Below, piece by piece: positions 21,901 through 34,222 of a stretch of DNA of 64,000 nt. The notes below the pieces were generated by a model that did no database searches, was not told the DNA's origin, and saw only the letters and a list, made by a program, of their open reading frames with translations. Origin of the DNA: Phyto melanocephala (Eukaryota > Arthropoda > Insecta > Diptera > Rhinophoridae). The stretch lies in contig OW799233.1 in NCBI GenBank assembly GCA_941918925.1, forward strand, positions 144,090,223 through 144,154,222, written 5' to 3'. Both the position numbers and the translations under genes were made by a program. Each line of letters starts with the position of its first letter. Position 1 is the first letter of the stretch.

Positions 21901-24399
21901 CTTTATTTGTATTTATTGCGTATGATTAATATTTGTTTATTCTGATAAGTATGCTTAAGTGAAACCCAAAATATTTAACAGATGACACGGTAAAAGCTTT
22001 GTAATTCCATTTGCGTTCCAATAAATATTTTATTGTAATCCAATATTTCGCTACCGCATTTTTCTTTAGGTAGAATATTAAGTAAAACAAAGGATAAAAT
22101 ATATAAATTTGAAATATCTAATTTAGTTTTTTAAATACTATACAGTAGTAATAATAAGCATCCGATGCATCCGGAGTATTTTGCCTGAAAAGCTGGCCAA
22201 AAATGTAAAACTGAATTTTAAGAAATCTTAAGAACTAAGTACGCAGCTCAACAGACAACAATATTTTACAATATATTGTAAATTTTAACGAATTTTAGTT
22301 GCGATTTGTAGCTCTGAGACCCTGCTAAAGTCAGGAAAGTGAAGAAAATTATATGAGAATTGAATGTTTTTTCGGTTTCTGGATGTTTATATGATATTTT
22401 TTTTGCGGCTAAACGAATAAAGGTTTAACAATAATTTTTTTTTCGCTGAAAGGTTTGATTAAAAGTTATTTGAAAAAGAAAAAAAATTTAGATATGTTAA
22501 ATATTCATGTTGAAACAATTCGTTCAAAAGCTAAAAACAAAAAAAATTATACACTTTTTTTGCAAAAAAAGAAAAATAAGAGATTTTTGAAAGTGAAGTT
22601 AGCATCTCTACGAATTATGATTGATACCACATTTAAATTTGAATTCTCTAATTTTAGAAACAAAAAAAAAAAGTTTGCGCAAGTTTGCGCCATTATTTTT
22701 GACCATTTTTTTAAATTTTCACATTTCTTCCATTTTTGCTCATCAGGCACTTTTTCTTATAAATTTATATCGTCATAAATTTTTATGTATTTTGAATTAT
22801 TGATTTCAACTGTTATTCACATCACTTTTTACACTTCACAATGTTCATACCTGCCTATAATTATAGATTTAAAAAATTCTTTACTATCGATAATAGTTGT
22901 AAGGGAATGTCCCACACTGCTGAGGCCAGAAATAAGCACTTACGATTATATCGTACGAATTATTCGAGGAAATTCAGCAGAAGCGATACAAATCGAGATA
23001 TCTTGAATAGGTTATTTCTGAGCAGTGACCCTTTTACAAGCAGTACGCAAAGAGAACGGATTAAAAAAAAACTTTTTCTTCAAAAACCATCACACTTCTT
23101 CTTTCTGACACCGATGATGCAGCTAATGAGGATATACATACGACATAATAATTATTAAGAAATTTTTATTAGTTTAACTTTTCCGTATAAGTATTAAGTA
23201 TTAAATAATATAAAATAAATATAATAAGGCATTTTTTCATAAAAAAATACTGTTTTATAAGAGTCTTACAATTTTTTAATATTTTTTAATTAGACCGTAA
23301 ATCATATGTATGCAACTACATACAGTCTGTCAAGAAAGAGTTTAAACCTTTAAAATCAACATTTGTTATTCAGTTTTACTATTTATACCGTCTTGTTTTC
23401 CTTAGGATTGTGGCTTTTGGAGAAATCTTAAAAATTTAAACTTTTTGGTTTTTTAATTTTTTTTATTGCATTTTTAAAACAAAAAATTTGACGAATTTTG
23501 CGGGAAAATTTTTTTTCGCCATTAAATTTGTAATAACTCCGAAATAGTAATAGATAGAACAGTAATAGATAGCAGAACTTTCCGATGCATCTTCTGATTC
23601 TCCTGCTATTAAAATCGGAGAACGCGTTTTCAAGTTATGACAAAATATATTAGGCAACCCAACGATTTAGGGGGGAAATATGCCACGCCTTAAAAAGAAA
23701 ATCCTTACGTTCTAGAGAAAAACGGAAAACAGATTTGAATTAAGGGCATCCACATACTTTTATTTCTAGGGTAGACAAAAATTTTTTCTGTTGCGTAGTG
23801 TACTTTTGTTGCGCAGTGTAATATCATACTACACCTAAAACTATCAAAAAAATAAAACTTTTAATTAAAAAAACACGTTTAATAATTTTGGCCAGCTTTT
23901 CAGGCCAAATACTCCTCTGTGCTATGTTTCATGAGTTCATTTTGTTTGTTTACATAAATTGTTTAAGATATTTTGCATGATGTTGCATACATTTTTAAGT
24001 AAATTATTTCGCATTTAGGGAGTCATTTGATTTGATTTAGAAGTCTTGAAAATGTAGTTTATTTTACACTGCTTATATTTTTTTGCCTATACCCAAGCTA
24101 TTAACTAATAACCTCTAAAAATACTTGTTCTTTTTATATATTTTGGCAAATTCACAAGGTGTTCTAAGTGTCGTATTATTGAAAATGAAGTCATAAAATT
24201 TTAAATATGTTTAAAATGTTAACAATAAGCGATACTATACATTTATTTTAAAATGTATGAAATTAATAATTAATATATCATCACCATCATATAATCATTA
24301 TACATCAGTTGTTGGAAAACTTTAATTTATTTTTAGTCTCAAATTGCTCCAAACAATTCTAAATACACTTTTTTCTTAGTTTTTTCATCTATTATATCA
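21901..24399. other. AT-rich intergenic DNA
   Basis: No recognised gene. Open frames at 22455-22778 and 22841-23158 are Lys/Phe-rich, as expected of A/T runs, and match no family I know. The segment 23900-24010 resembles parts of element D in inverted orientation. Confidence 0.3.
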
Positions 24400-25332
24400 T
24401 ATGAGGAGCCTCAGAACAAAAGGTGCTTTTTCGCATTTCGCGAAAAATTGGTTTTTTGGTATTTTTATAATATTTAGGTTGAAATCTTGTAGAAACAATC
24501 AAGTTTGCATTTTTATAATTTTTTTGTTACAAAGTAAATGGGTTCTTAAAAATTTATGCTTAACAAAAGGTGCTTTTTTGTTTGTGTAATTTCACTTTTT
24601 ACTTTAATGATCAAACCAAACTACAGTTAAAGTAAAATTAATCAGATGTTAAAGTCTTTGTGGAAAGTCTTTTAATAAAACAGTTTGGTAAAGATTGGAG
24701 TGAAAATCAGTCTGTATTTAGGTACAAGGACATTTTGTATAACCAGGATAAAGGTATGGAGGATTCAATAGACGAAAATGTTGGATGTTCTTGCCTATAA
24801 GAAGATGTTGAAACAAGAGTTTAACTATTTAACAAATTTCATATGTATTTAATTTAAAGCTAAGAAAGAAATGTTTAGGTTGCAATTTTATTTAATAAAA
24901 CGACAAAAAAATTATAATTAGCTTAACATTTTTTAATATACTAGATCAGGTTTAACCACATTCAGTCAAAATTTTATTGTCATATATGTGTATTTGCATT
25001 AAAAAATGTACTTTTTTCTTCTATTAACAAAATGTGCTTTTTTACTTTTTTTTAACGAAAGGTGTTTTTATTTTATTCCTTAACAAGAGGTGCTTTTTTG
25101 CTTTCTTTTTCGCAAAAGGTGCTTTTTCCGAAATAAAAATGGAATTATATCAAACATCCTTAACATTTAATCGGGTGACTTACGACAGTTAGATGCATCT
25201 GTAGATAAGTAAAAAACTTGTAAGCATTTGCATGTTCTTGCAGTTTTTTAAAGGTGCGAAAAAAATAAATCTCGATTTCCCAAAAATTTGAAATGAGCGA
25301 AAAAGCACCTTTTGTTCTGCGGCTCCTCATAT
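24400..25332. mobile_element. Inverted-repeat element N with repeated AAAGGTGCTTTTTT motif
   Basis: Left end ATGAGGAGCCTCAGAACAAA then AGGTGCTTTTTCGC; right end is its complement, GCGAAAAAGCACCTTTTG then TTCTGCGGCTCCTCAT. The pairing extends about 50 bp. Inside, the motif AAAGGTGCTTTTTT or a near variant occurs about six times (24419, 24568, 25031, 25058, 25086, 25113). No intact transposase. Confidence 0.7.
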
Positions 25333-25834
25333 GTTATAGGCTGATTAACATATGAATAATGCAAGATTGTATTTAACAATTGTAAACTGTTTTGATAAAT
25401 TTTACTAAATTAATTTTAATAGGTTATTCGTAGCCTATAAATAAACGGTTATAACCACAAAACGCATAAAATTGCTAAACTTACAGTTTTTATTTAAGCT
25501 TCAACTAAACAAAAAATCAATTTAAATTTATATAGATTATTAACCAGAAAACAAAAATGATTTTTAATTAATTACTCTACTTATGTTATCTTTATACTAT
25601 CGGAGTTCTCAGCTAAGTTTAACAAATGATTCACGTCCAGATATATAATCTTAAACTTTTTAAATTTAAAAAAGCTTCCCACAAGTATATCTCAATCATA
25701 TTTTAAAGATTTTATATATTTTGGATACTAGAAAAGCTTAAAATTAATATTTAATAGCTCAACTAAGAAGCTAAATCAGATGGTCTAAAGACAGCTTAAG
25801 CAACGATAACTGCAGGGTATATTCATATGTATAC
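25333..25834. other. AT-rich DNA, nothing recognised
   Basis: No coding or repeat match seen within the window. Confidence 0.3.
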
Positions 25835-26022
25835 CCAGCAAAAAATTGTTAAGCATAAACTTATTTACCCTTATATTACGAAGAAACCAAAATTAAAAAA
25901 AAAATTATTTTATTCTTATGACTTGTAAAAAATAATAAAATTCGTAATGCAGTTGAAAATTTCTTCTCTAAAAAATACTTTATTCTCTGCTCGATTACAT
26001 ATCTGGGAATTTTTGCCGGGTA
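25835..26022. mobile_element. Short element L, copy 1
   Basis: Ends CCCAGCAAAAAAT and ATTTTTGCCGGG are inverted. The inner word TTCTCTGCTCGATTA recurs as TTTTCTGCTCGATTA in 59010-59075. Confidence 0.5.
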
Positions 26023-27170
26023 CGAGTATATGTAAGTCAATATACCCAAGTGTGTATTTGTATGTATGTTATGAACGTGTTTTCATTTAACTAACATCTC
26101 TGGTCATTAATCAACGTTTGCAGCTTTACTTCTTATATCTTCTTTCTACTATTTTCCACTCCTATTTAGTTAACTAATTTGTTTTTTGCTTTACTATACA
26201 GCTCTGCACGTTAATAGCAGCTATGTATGTATGTGTGCACATAAAGATACAAATATATTTGTATAACAAAGTATGTTGAATATTTTTATTCTTATTCATG
26301 TGTATAAACAAATTTGCATATGTTTGCATTATTATTGTTTGTTACTGCTGTTTTGTTTATATAATTCGATAATTAGGTTAATCTTCTATTTTGTTTTTAT
26401 ACGCTTATACTATACAAGTACAAATAATAAAATAAACAGTACAAAATAAAATTCGCAACGAAATAAGAAGCAACAACAATAATAATAACATATTCATCAG
26501 CTTGTTAAATAGTAAAAATAGTCGTACCAGCACTTTTTTGTACATGTCTCATGTATTTCTGCATTCGGAATTTTTGCTATTAAAATAAACGTGCTGACAG
26601 TTGCATTTTAATTAAATTATGTGAAATATGATGATAAAACAAATGTGAAGAGATTATATTTGAACATATGTACGTACAAAGTGGCAAATAAGTGTTCTTC
26701 AGTCAACGTATAGTTTTTATTCATGTGCTCTAAAATGAATCTTTATTGTGTTTATAGCGTAATTATAAAAGTTCATTAACACTAAAATTTATTTATCATT
26801 TCAAGACGATAAAAACCGGGGTTTACGTATATGACTCAGTTAAAATGATAATGAAATAATCTGCGTTTAAATACACAACACGTTATAGTCTTTGGAAAGC
26901 ATAAAGATATATTTTTAAAAGATTTAAGGTTCAAACATAAATAATTCTAAGATAATCAAATGTATACTTTTGCAAACATTCTGATTTTATCATAAATTTA
27001 GGTTTTAAACAAAAGTTAGATTTGTAATTTTATATTTAATTTTGAATTTTTATTATTTTATTTTAAGTAAATATATGTATTTTTATACACGCTATATATT
27101 CAATTGTTGTATTCACAAGAAATCCTATGTGTCGTATGGTCATAATATCCTAAACATTTTAAAATGAATT
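26023..27170. other. AT-rich intergenic DNA
   Basis: ATGT/CATA-type low complexity around 26050-26310. No gene recognised. Confidence 0.3.
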
Positions 27171-27265
27171 CAAAGTATTGTATTGTTTTCGGTAAAATTT
27201 TTAAATCTTTTTAAAATTATGGTGTTATGATAATATGATACTTAGGACACCTTGTGAATTCACCA
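27171..27265 (-). repeat. Short repeat, inverted copy of 24148-24225
   Basis: Complement of AATTCACAAGGTGTCCTAAG; the plus-strand partner AATTCACAAGGTGTTCTAAG is at about 24150. Similarity continues for about 60 bp. Confidence 0.45.
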
Positions 27266-27274
27266 AAAAATTAC

Positions 27275-27600
27275 GTTATGCGTATGTTGCCTATACAATC
27301 AAATACCACAGGTTCGATTCCCGGTGAAGGATGGAAAACAATTTCCACCATGGTTTTTAGATTTTTAAAAATTAGGTGGTTTCGATCTCCTTCTAGAAAA
27401 TCCATTCAAGAAACCCCTTGACCATCCTTATAAAAAAAGATAATAACATCGAGGCAAAAATTTAGGCAGTTGCTGGGGAAAAAACAAACTGTTTGAAATC
27501 AATGACTAGCAAGGTCCTTTATCCTAGGACCTGCTACATCAAAGACCAATCGTATACTTAGCTGGAATAACAACTGATTACGAAACTAACGCAAGGCAAA
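27275..27600 (+). repeat. tRNA-derived SINE-like remnant
   Basis: B box in CACAGGTTCGATTCCCGG (27307-27324) followed by a body with GGTGGTTTCGATCTCC. The tail is unclear. Confidence 0.4.
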
Positions 27601-27704
27601 GTAAAGATAGACTGTATCTTACGGCAACAACCTTTGATATGCACATAACACAAATCGTATAAGATAGTGACGCTTCATAAAAGCAGCATATAGAATAAAT
27701 GACC

Positions 27705-27985
27705 ATATTGAAATATCTAAGTTAAATTTATTAGAAGAAACTATATTAACACATCCATTCCTTAGCGACCACTTTCATTGCAAGACTTAATTTACAAAAA
27801 TATTTTAATAGCATATCGAAGTTATACAAAGAATGTGATACATATTTGAGTATAAAGAAATTATTCCATAGCGATTAATGTTAACAACAAAATAATGAAT
27901 TTTGTGCTATTAAAGAACATAAAATTGGTGATGGGTATCAAAAATTCATCACAGCCGAAAATAGTGCTTTTATTTGTTTCTCTTC
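27705..27985 (+). repeat. Family B repeat, 3' fragment (empty M site)
   Basis: Contains ATTGAAATATCTAAG, ATATCGAAGTTATACAAAG (uninterrupted M target at about 27817-27835), GGTGATGGGTATC, and a decayed tail TGCTTTTATTTGTTT. Confidence 0.7.
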
Positions 27986-28529
27986 ATATAGTTTTGTAAT
28001 TTATGGGCCAATTATGACGATTTTTATATTAAATTTTTCAAGAGTATGCCTGACATTTGTGTGTTACTTGTATCTTTAAAAGTAATAGAAAAACTAAGAA
28101 TATTAGTGTTTTTAATGGAAATTATTTTTAAAAAAATTTATATTTTGCTTTTATCTTTAAGATTTATGGACTAGATGTTTCGAGTTTTATATTTGTAATA
28201 TATATCGGCCATTACCGCCGAAATATTGCCTAAGTGCCTAAAAGCTAATTTTACAGAAAAAGGGTGTTTCAAATTATCTTTGTTTTAAGTGTAAGTAATA
28301 CATTGAAATTCGTAAAAGAAAAGCAGCATTTTATCCAATACATATAATACACTTAGTTTCATCGATATTTTTACAACTTAACGAATTTTTGCCACTTACC
28401 TTATTTTCTCTGTCGTCTGGCATGATATGATGCTAATGTTGAAAACAATTTTCGATTTTTAACATTAAGTTTTAAATCGAATTTCCATAGAATATCAGTT
28501 TAATAAATAGTCTATAAACCTTTGATATA

Positions 28530-29035
28530 TCTATCTATATATATATAAAAAGGTTGTCATATGTTCGTGAGTACATTGGAAAGGTCTACTTTCACTGATG
28601 GTTTATAAAAAAAACATAAAAAAATGGGCAGTGCTACGCCCATGAAAAACAAGTTATAATTTTTAGCTACTTGCACTAGATCGATATTTCTGAAACTTTG
28701 CACACATATTGTACTGTCATGACTACATAATTTCGTGATTAGAAAACTCACGCCCATTAAAAAATTTTTAATTTTAAGGTACTTGCACTGGATCGATTTT
28801 TCTGAAACTTTGCACACATATTGAGCTGTCATGACTATAGAGTTTTGTGATTTGAAAAACGGACAGTGCCGGGTCCATAAAAAAAGTTATAATTTTTAGC
28901 TTCTTGCACTTGACCGATTTTTCTGAAACTTTGCACACATTTTGAGCTGTCATAGCTATATAATTTCGTAATGAGGAAAGGAGGAAGTGCCTCCCCCATT
29001 AAAAATAAGTTATTATTTTCAGCTAAATGCATTCC
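28530..29035 (+). repeat. Tandem repeat array before the Helitron remnant
   Basis: Three full units and a part, period about 112-121 bp; each has TTAGCTACTTGCACT, TTTCTGAAACTTTGCACACA and CTGTCATGACTA. Starts after a TA-rich run at about 28528-28550. The minus-strand frames here (28557-28832, 28835-29197) are repeat translations, not genes. Confidence 0.7.
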
Positions 29036-29275
29036 AAGGGCTTCCACCGATTTGCCTTTTAACTTCAAGCGACTACAAATTTCAGTTTGCTTGCCTTCGC
29101 TATTACCATGAACAAAGCACAAGGACAGTCTCTGCGTGTTGCAGGATTGAATTTGGACATGGCCAGCTATACGTTGCATGCTCCAGAGTGGGAACAACAG
29201 AAAATTTGTTCTTTTTTACAGCAATTGGAAAAACCAAATATATTGTATACCCACTTACAATAAAAGTCAATAAAA
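29027..29275 (+). pseudogene. Helitron Pif1-type helicase C-terminal fragment
   Basis: Three frames in order give TDLPFNFKRLQ, AFAITMNKAQGQSLRVAGL and FGHGQLYVACSRVGTTENLF, then GKTKYIVYPL. These are the last conserved helicase blocks of Helitron proteins. At least two frameshifts separate them, so it is dead. The 3' hairpin and CTRR end were not located. Confidence 0.8.
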
Positions 29276-29879
29276 TATTATTTTTGACTAGTATACTTAT
29301 ATATTCATGTGCATACAGCAGTTAGATTTTACAAAAGGTTTGTAAAGCTAATTTTCATAAAAGATTTGTTAATTAAATCAAAGTTAATTTAAATAATGAT
29401 TATTTTTCTGAGAATCCGATACTGTTATAAAACTATGGAATGACTCGAATATCGATAGTTTTGTAGCTCTGAACTGATCCGAATTATCATAAATAATCCA
29501 TTTTAGTAAAAGAACCAAAAATTAAAAATAAAAATATTTCGGCGGTAATGACTCGATTTGTAAGAAAAAAAAAAACCAAAAGTTATCCGGAGATTGAGGT
29601 AAAAAGATTTTTATGAAAAAAATTAGTTAAAAAACAGGAGTGCTAGTGAGTTATTGCTTATATATCAGTAGTTGGTACGATTTCAAGATCATAACTGACA
29701 ATTATAGTTTGAACTTCATTTAAAATTTTTTCCAAAAATATCGATATCTTTGTCGGTAATTGACGCATTGAACCACGAATTTTTTTAGATGTTGCCAAAT
29801 AAACTTTTTTTATACGAAAGAAACAATGTTTCAAGAAGTTTGATAGGAACGGCAAAAAGTGACTGAAAACAAGGTAGTC

Positions 29880-30112
29880 GTATTATTTCGCTGATATCTC
29901 AGCTCCTAATATGCCCACATAACTGATTTTCAAAAGCAAAATTATCAAAAGCATATATGATTAATTGATACCATATAACAGACAGACTTTCAGAATATAT
30001 ATAATTTATGAGGTCGAAAATGAAAGCTGTAGAAATAACAACTGGAATGACAAACTTATACATATATGTACATATGTATACCTTTTACATTCTCATGTTA
30101 AGAATATATTAA
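29880..30112 (-). repeat. Family A repeat head fragment
   Basis: Words CAGAATATATATAATTTATG, TGTAGAAAT and GGAATGACAAACTTATA match the head of A read in reverse; strongly worn. Confidence 0.5.
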
Positions 30113-30180
30113 CTACCAAGGCATATCCATAAGGTATATGCATATCCATAAGGTATATGAATTCGCCTTGTTAACTACAT
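30113..30180. repeat. Short repeat, second copy, with internal duplication
   Basis: CCATAAGGTATATG occurs twice in tandem; flanking AACTACCAAGGC and GCCTTGTTAACT are inverted, suggesting a very short TIR element. The first copy is at 14.7 kb. Confidence 0.5.
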
Positions 30181-30229
30181 TAGCATGTATTGAATTATCA
30201 AAATTAAGAAAACCAAATTATTAAAAATT

Positions 30230-30560
30230 TCGGTATTTGTGAAATTATTTAAAATAAAGTTAACCATTTATTGAACTTCAATTGTGTAGCAGTAAAAGAA
30301 ATTAATTTAATAACTAAAATTTCTTAAATTTTATTTTTTGTGTAAGCACTTTTATATTTAGGCAACAAGTTTAATTTTAAAATAAAAAAATCAATATAGT
30401 CAATAACAATTTGGCAAATAACAATTTGACAAGTTGTATTTTTATTAGTGCTAATTTTTTTTATTGACGCGCGCAGTCCGTTAAATGATAAAAGCGATGA
30501 TCCGATATATTCAAGTAACATATCGCCAGTATTCAAATTGTGCAAGGAGTAAAATTGTGA
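30230..30560 (+). repeat. 5' LTR-like segment of a decayed gypsy-type element
   Basis: Directly repeated, with divergence, at 38335-38600: shared words TAAGCACTTTTATATTTAGG, TAGTGCTAATT and GACGCGCGC in the same order and spacing. Exact ends, target duplication and a primer binding site were not found. Confidence 0.55.
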
Positions 30561-30679
30561 AGGATCAGCGTGAGAACTGAAACAAAACCATACGTATTAC
30601 TACAGAAATTGTGCAACGAAGGATTATTGCAGGAAGTTTGAACACTTTCTTATATTTCGGAAATTTGACTTCATAAAAA

Positions 30680-31190
30680 ATTTGGAGGAAAAACTATCAG
30701 TACTGTACCTATTTCTGGCACTCCTTTTGAAAAATTAATTTTGAAATCTATAAGCTACAAAGTCAAAGGAGACACTAATGAGATGTTAAACATGTACAGA
30801 ACAAATTTGAGCTGGCAAAGCATAAAAAAATTATCTATAATTGCAATTTTTGGACAAACGAAATGAGACCTAATTGATAAGAGACCTACATCTTTTGAAA
30901 TAAAATAGTAAAACATTTAAATAATTTTTTAGCTCCGTAGTAGAAATTCAAACTTCAATAAATAAACATCTAATGATTTTGTAAAGTAGATTCTCATATA
31001 ATCAAAGAGAATTGTTTGGAAAAATGTGCCTTAACTCATTTTTGTCCGATCTTGAAGAACCATTCGGAACATCGTTTAAGCTATGACCCCAATAGCTTTT
31101 TCATACTGTGTTACTTAACAAAAAATATTTTATAAAAGCCAAAGAAAAAAGCTTCCTAATTAGTAAGAAACTTCTAGATAATGTATTTCA
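30680..31190 (+). pseudogene. Gypsy/errantivirus-like gag remnant
   Basis: Conceptual translation in shifting frames shows capsid-type blocks of insect gypsy gag (an N-L-S-W-Q-S-I-like helix near 30815 and an F-L-x-x-L-x-E-P-F-G block near 31045). Many stops. Old, inactive insect endogenous retroelement; no restored sequence is given. Confidence 0.5.
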
Positions 31191-31917
31191 CATTATGTAT
31201 TCCCTCACGATAAAAAAGCATCTATTCCAAGGTTACAATAAACAAACAATTACAGACCACAACAAAACATGAATTATAGTTCGCTTATGTATTACAATAA
31301 ATGACAATTACGAGTCAATCAGTCATTCGCCAGACTTCAGACAACATAAACTTTTAATTTACCTAGCCAAGCATACAATTACACAGCCACAAATAACCAA
31401 AACTAATTAAAAAATTAAACACTAGCACTAATTGTAAGACATCAGAACCCATTAGTACCGGATACAATCATTTTAGAAATAGTAGTGAATAAATATTTCA
31501 AGAGAAGTTCATTATATTGATCATAGCTTTAAAAGCTTGAAAACACTTATTTTTATTCTGAAATATGTACCTAATAAGAATAATTATAAAGAAATTTAAT
31601 ATTTAGGAAATTTTCAATTAAATGCCTAGAAGGCTCAACACGACACTTAGATATTAGTGTACATGGTATATTGGTGTAAACATCCCTTACATACCCATTC
31701 ATCCTCTATTTTATAGACACGCATGTATCGGCATCCTTAACTAATCCAGAATGTACTAAACAATTAAATATAAACAAGTAAGAGCACTATATTCGGCTGT
31801 GCCGAATCTTTTATACCCACCACCAATTTTGTGTACATTTAAAGCACAATATTTATTATTTTGTTACTCATTATGGAATAATCTTTTTATAATAAAATAT
31901 GTATCACTTTCTTTGTA

Positions 31918-32524
31918 GAGGGTGGTTAAATTTTAAGGGCCCATGTTGAAAGTGAACTACAGCTAGTCTTTAAATTAGTTTTCTGCATTTCATTTTACAT
32001 TTCTCAATCTCAAACTTACTCAATTTGATCCGTGGAAAGATACGCAAATGAGCAACGCTTTAAAGTTATTTAGGTTTTTTTATGAAAATGGGCGTTCAAA
32101 TCAAAATGCATTTTGTGCACTTCGTAATTCTTTTGATCAACATAATCATTCAAATTCATCCACAATCGGAAAAATTTTAAAAAATATTTAAATTTCTGCA
32201 AAACAGGTCTGTATAAAATGTTAGAAAATCTGTGAATGCCTTCTTAGTTCGTTGAATGGGAACCATTGCTGTTTTTTGCGATAGTGTGGCAAAAGAGCAG
32301 TCAACCTCGACTCATCATCGTGCCCAACAATTGAGCATCAACATTGTCATTGAAAATTTGGACCATCAGATAGAGGAGTGGCACCAAGGATGGAGGGGAT
32401 ATTTTGTCAAATACATAACTGAACCATACAAATATTATCATTATAAAAAGAAATGATAGTAATTTCTTAAATAATTTGTGTTTGATATAAATTCAACATC
32501 GGTCCTTAAAATTTAATAACCCTT
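31918..32524 (+). mobile_element. M element, copy 3 (in B5)
   Basis: Bounded by TA at 31916-31917 and 32525-32526. The plus strand keeps the helix-turn-helix start of the transposase (block NGRSNQNAFCALRNSFDQHN at about 32090-32150) and, after a shift, DSVAKEQSTSTHHRAQQL near 32287. The DDE part is deleted. Confidence 0.82.
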
Positions 32525-32689
32525 TATAACTTCGATATGCTAATGCTTTTGTAAATGTAGTTTTTCAATGAAAGTGGGCGTTAAAGTAGGCGTGTCAATA
32601 AAGTTTCTGCTAATAAATACAACTAAGATATTTCAATATAGTTCTTTATTTTCCCAAAAACTTTGTCAATAGAGAAATTACATGAATTT

Positions 32690-33602
32690 AAGAAAACCCG
32701 TTATATGGGAGGTAGGCGTTATAGTGGGCGTGTCACCTAAACTTTTTGGCACAACAACTACATTGACTAGAAGGATATATGTAGTAAATTTCCTCATCAT
32801 ACCTCTAATTTTGTCGGTTTTATGAGCTTTAACATTTCGTTAACGGTAGATAACGGGAAAAGTGGGCGTTATAGTAGGCGTGTCAAAGTTATTTTAACGC
32901 ATGAGTACATTTTAGATGTTTCAATATAGCCTTTTATTATTCCAAAATCTTTATTAATAGAGAAATTATATGAATTTTAGGTAAAGCGTTATATGGGAGG
33001 TGGGCGTAAAAGTGGGCGTGGCACCTTAATTTTTTTGTACAATAATGACACTGCCTAGGGCGATATACGTAGCAAATTTGATCATCATACATCAAATTTT
33101 GGCGGTTTTATGAGCTTTGAAATTTCATTAACGGTAGATAACGTGAAAAGTGGGCGTTATAGTAGGCGTGTCAAAGTTATTTTTGCGAATGAGTACATTT
33201 TAGATGTCTCAATATAGCCTTTTATTATTCCAAAATCATTTTTAATAGAGAAATTATATGAATTTTAGGTAAAACGTTATATGGGAGGTGGGCGTAAAAG
33301 TGGGCGTGGCATCTTAATTTTTTGGCACAATAATGACATTGCCTAGGGGGATATACGTAGCAAATTTGATCATCATACCTCTAATTTCGGCGGTTTTATG
33401 AGCTTTTAAATTTCATTAACGGTATATAACGTGAAAAGTGGGCGTTATAGTAGGCGTGTCAAAGTTATTTCTGCGAATGAGTACAACTGAGGTGTTTCAA
33501 GATAGGCTTTTATTATTCCAAACTCTTTATTAATAGAGAAATTATATGAATTTTAGGTAAAACGTTATATGGGAGGTGGGCGTAAAAGTGGGCGTGGCAC
33601 AT
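32690..33602 (-). repeat. Internal tandem array of B5, period about 288 bp
   Basis: Three to four units. Each has TATGGGAGGTGGGCGTAAAA, GTGGGCGTGGCAC, GGCGGTTTTATGAGCTTT and AGTGGGCGTTATAGTAGGCG. Markers recur at about 32985, 33271 and 33560. B4 has little more than one unit. Confidence 0.82.
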
Positions 33603-34222
33603 TTATTTTCCGTTAAAGAAAAGCCTCTCACCAAAAACCAAAGTGTGCAAAATTTCAGAGTCGTACATCCAATTTTGTTGCTTTTATGACGTTTTTGTTT
33701 TTAAATATACCGAAAAATACACTGTGCGGTATAAATTTTCGTACATTTTGATCGATAACTCCTTTCCTAATGATTAGATTTAGGTAATTTTTGGTGAGAA
33801 ATATTGCTTTGACTCGAGAAATATATATTCGAAGTTTCATGACTCTACGTTAATCCGTTTGGACACAATACCATTTTATTCGATGTTCGTAGGACACGGT
33901 TTTTTCGACCTACTCTTGCATTCCGAGCTATAACTCACTTCCTAATATTCCGATATAGCCCATTTTCAATACCAATCAAACCTTGTCTATAAGAAAGATT
34001 CTGGCAAAATTTGAGCCTCCTAGCTTTTTCGGTGCGACCTCTATCGTGCTTTCAACAGACGGACAGACGGACAGACGGACGGACATAGCTAGATCGTCAT
34101 CAAATCAAACCCTGATTCAGAATATATATACTTTATGGGGTCTAAAATGGATATTTCGATGTGTTACAGACGGAATGACAAAATGAATATACCCCCACCA
34201 TTTTTTTGGTGGCGGGTATAAA

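Larger units (their letters stand above)
31773..34222 (-). repeat. Family B repeat, copy 5, long form, carrying M and tandem units
   Basis: Begins AAACAAGTAAGAGCACTATA, ATTCGGCTGTGCCGAAT, TTATACCCACCACC and ends GGTGGCGGGTATAAAA. Contains M at 31918-32524 and an expanded internal array (32690-33602). The right part has the usual GACGGACAGACGGACAGACG run. It lies inside the LTR element, so it is the younger insertion. Confidence 0.88.

Noticed and set aside
22455..23158. Overlapping plus-strand ORFs
   Set aside because: Lys/Phe/Asn composition from A/T runs; no family motif, start context or splice support.
28557..29197. Minus-strand ORFs with repeated Cys motifs
   Set aside because: They translate the antisense of a tandem DNA repeat; the helicase relic is on the plus strand.
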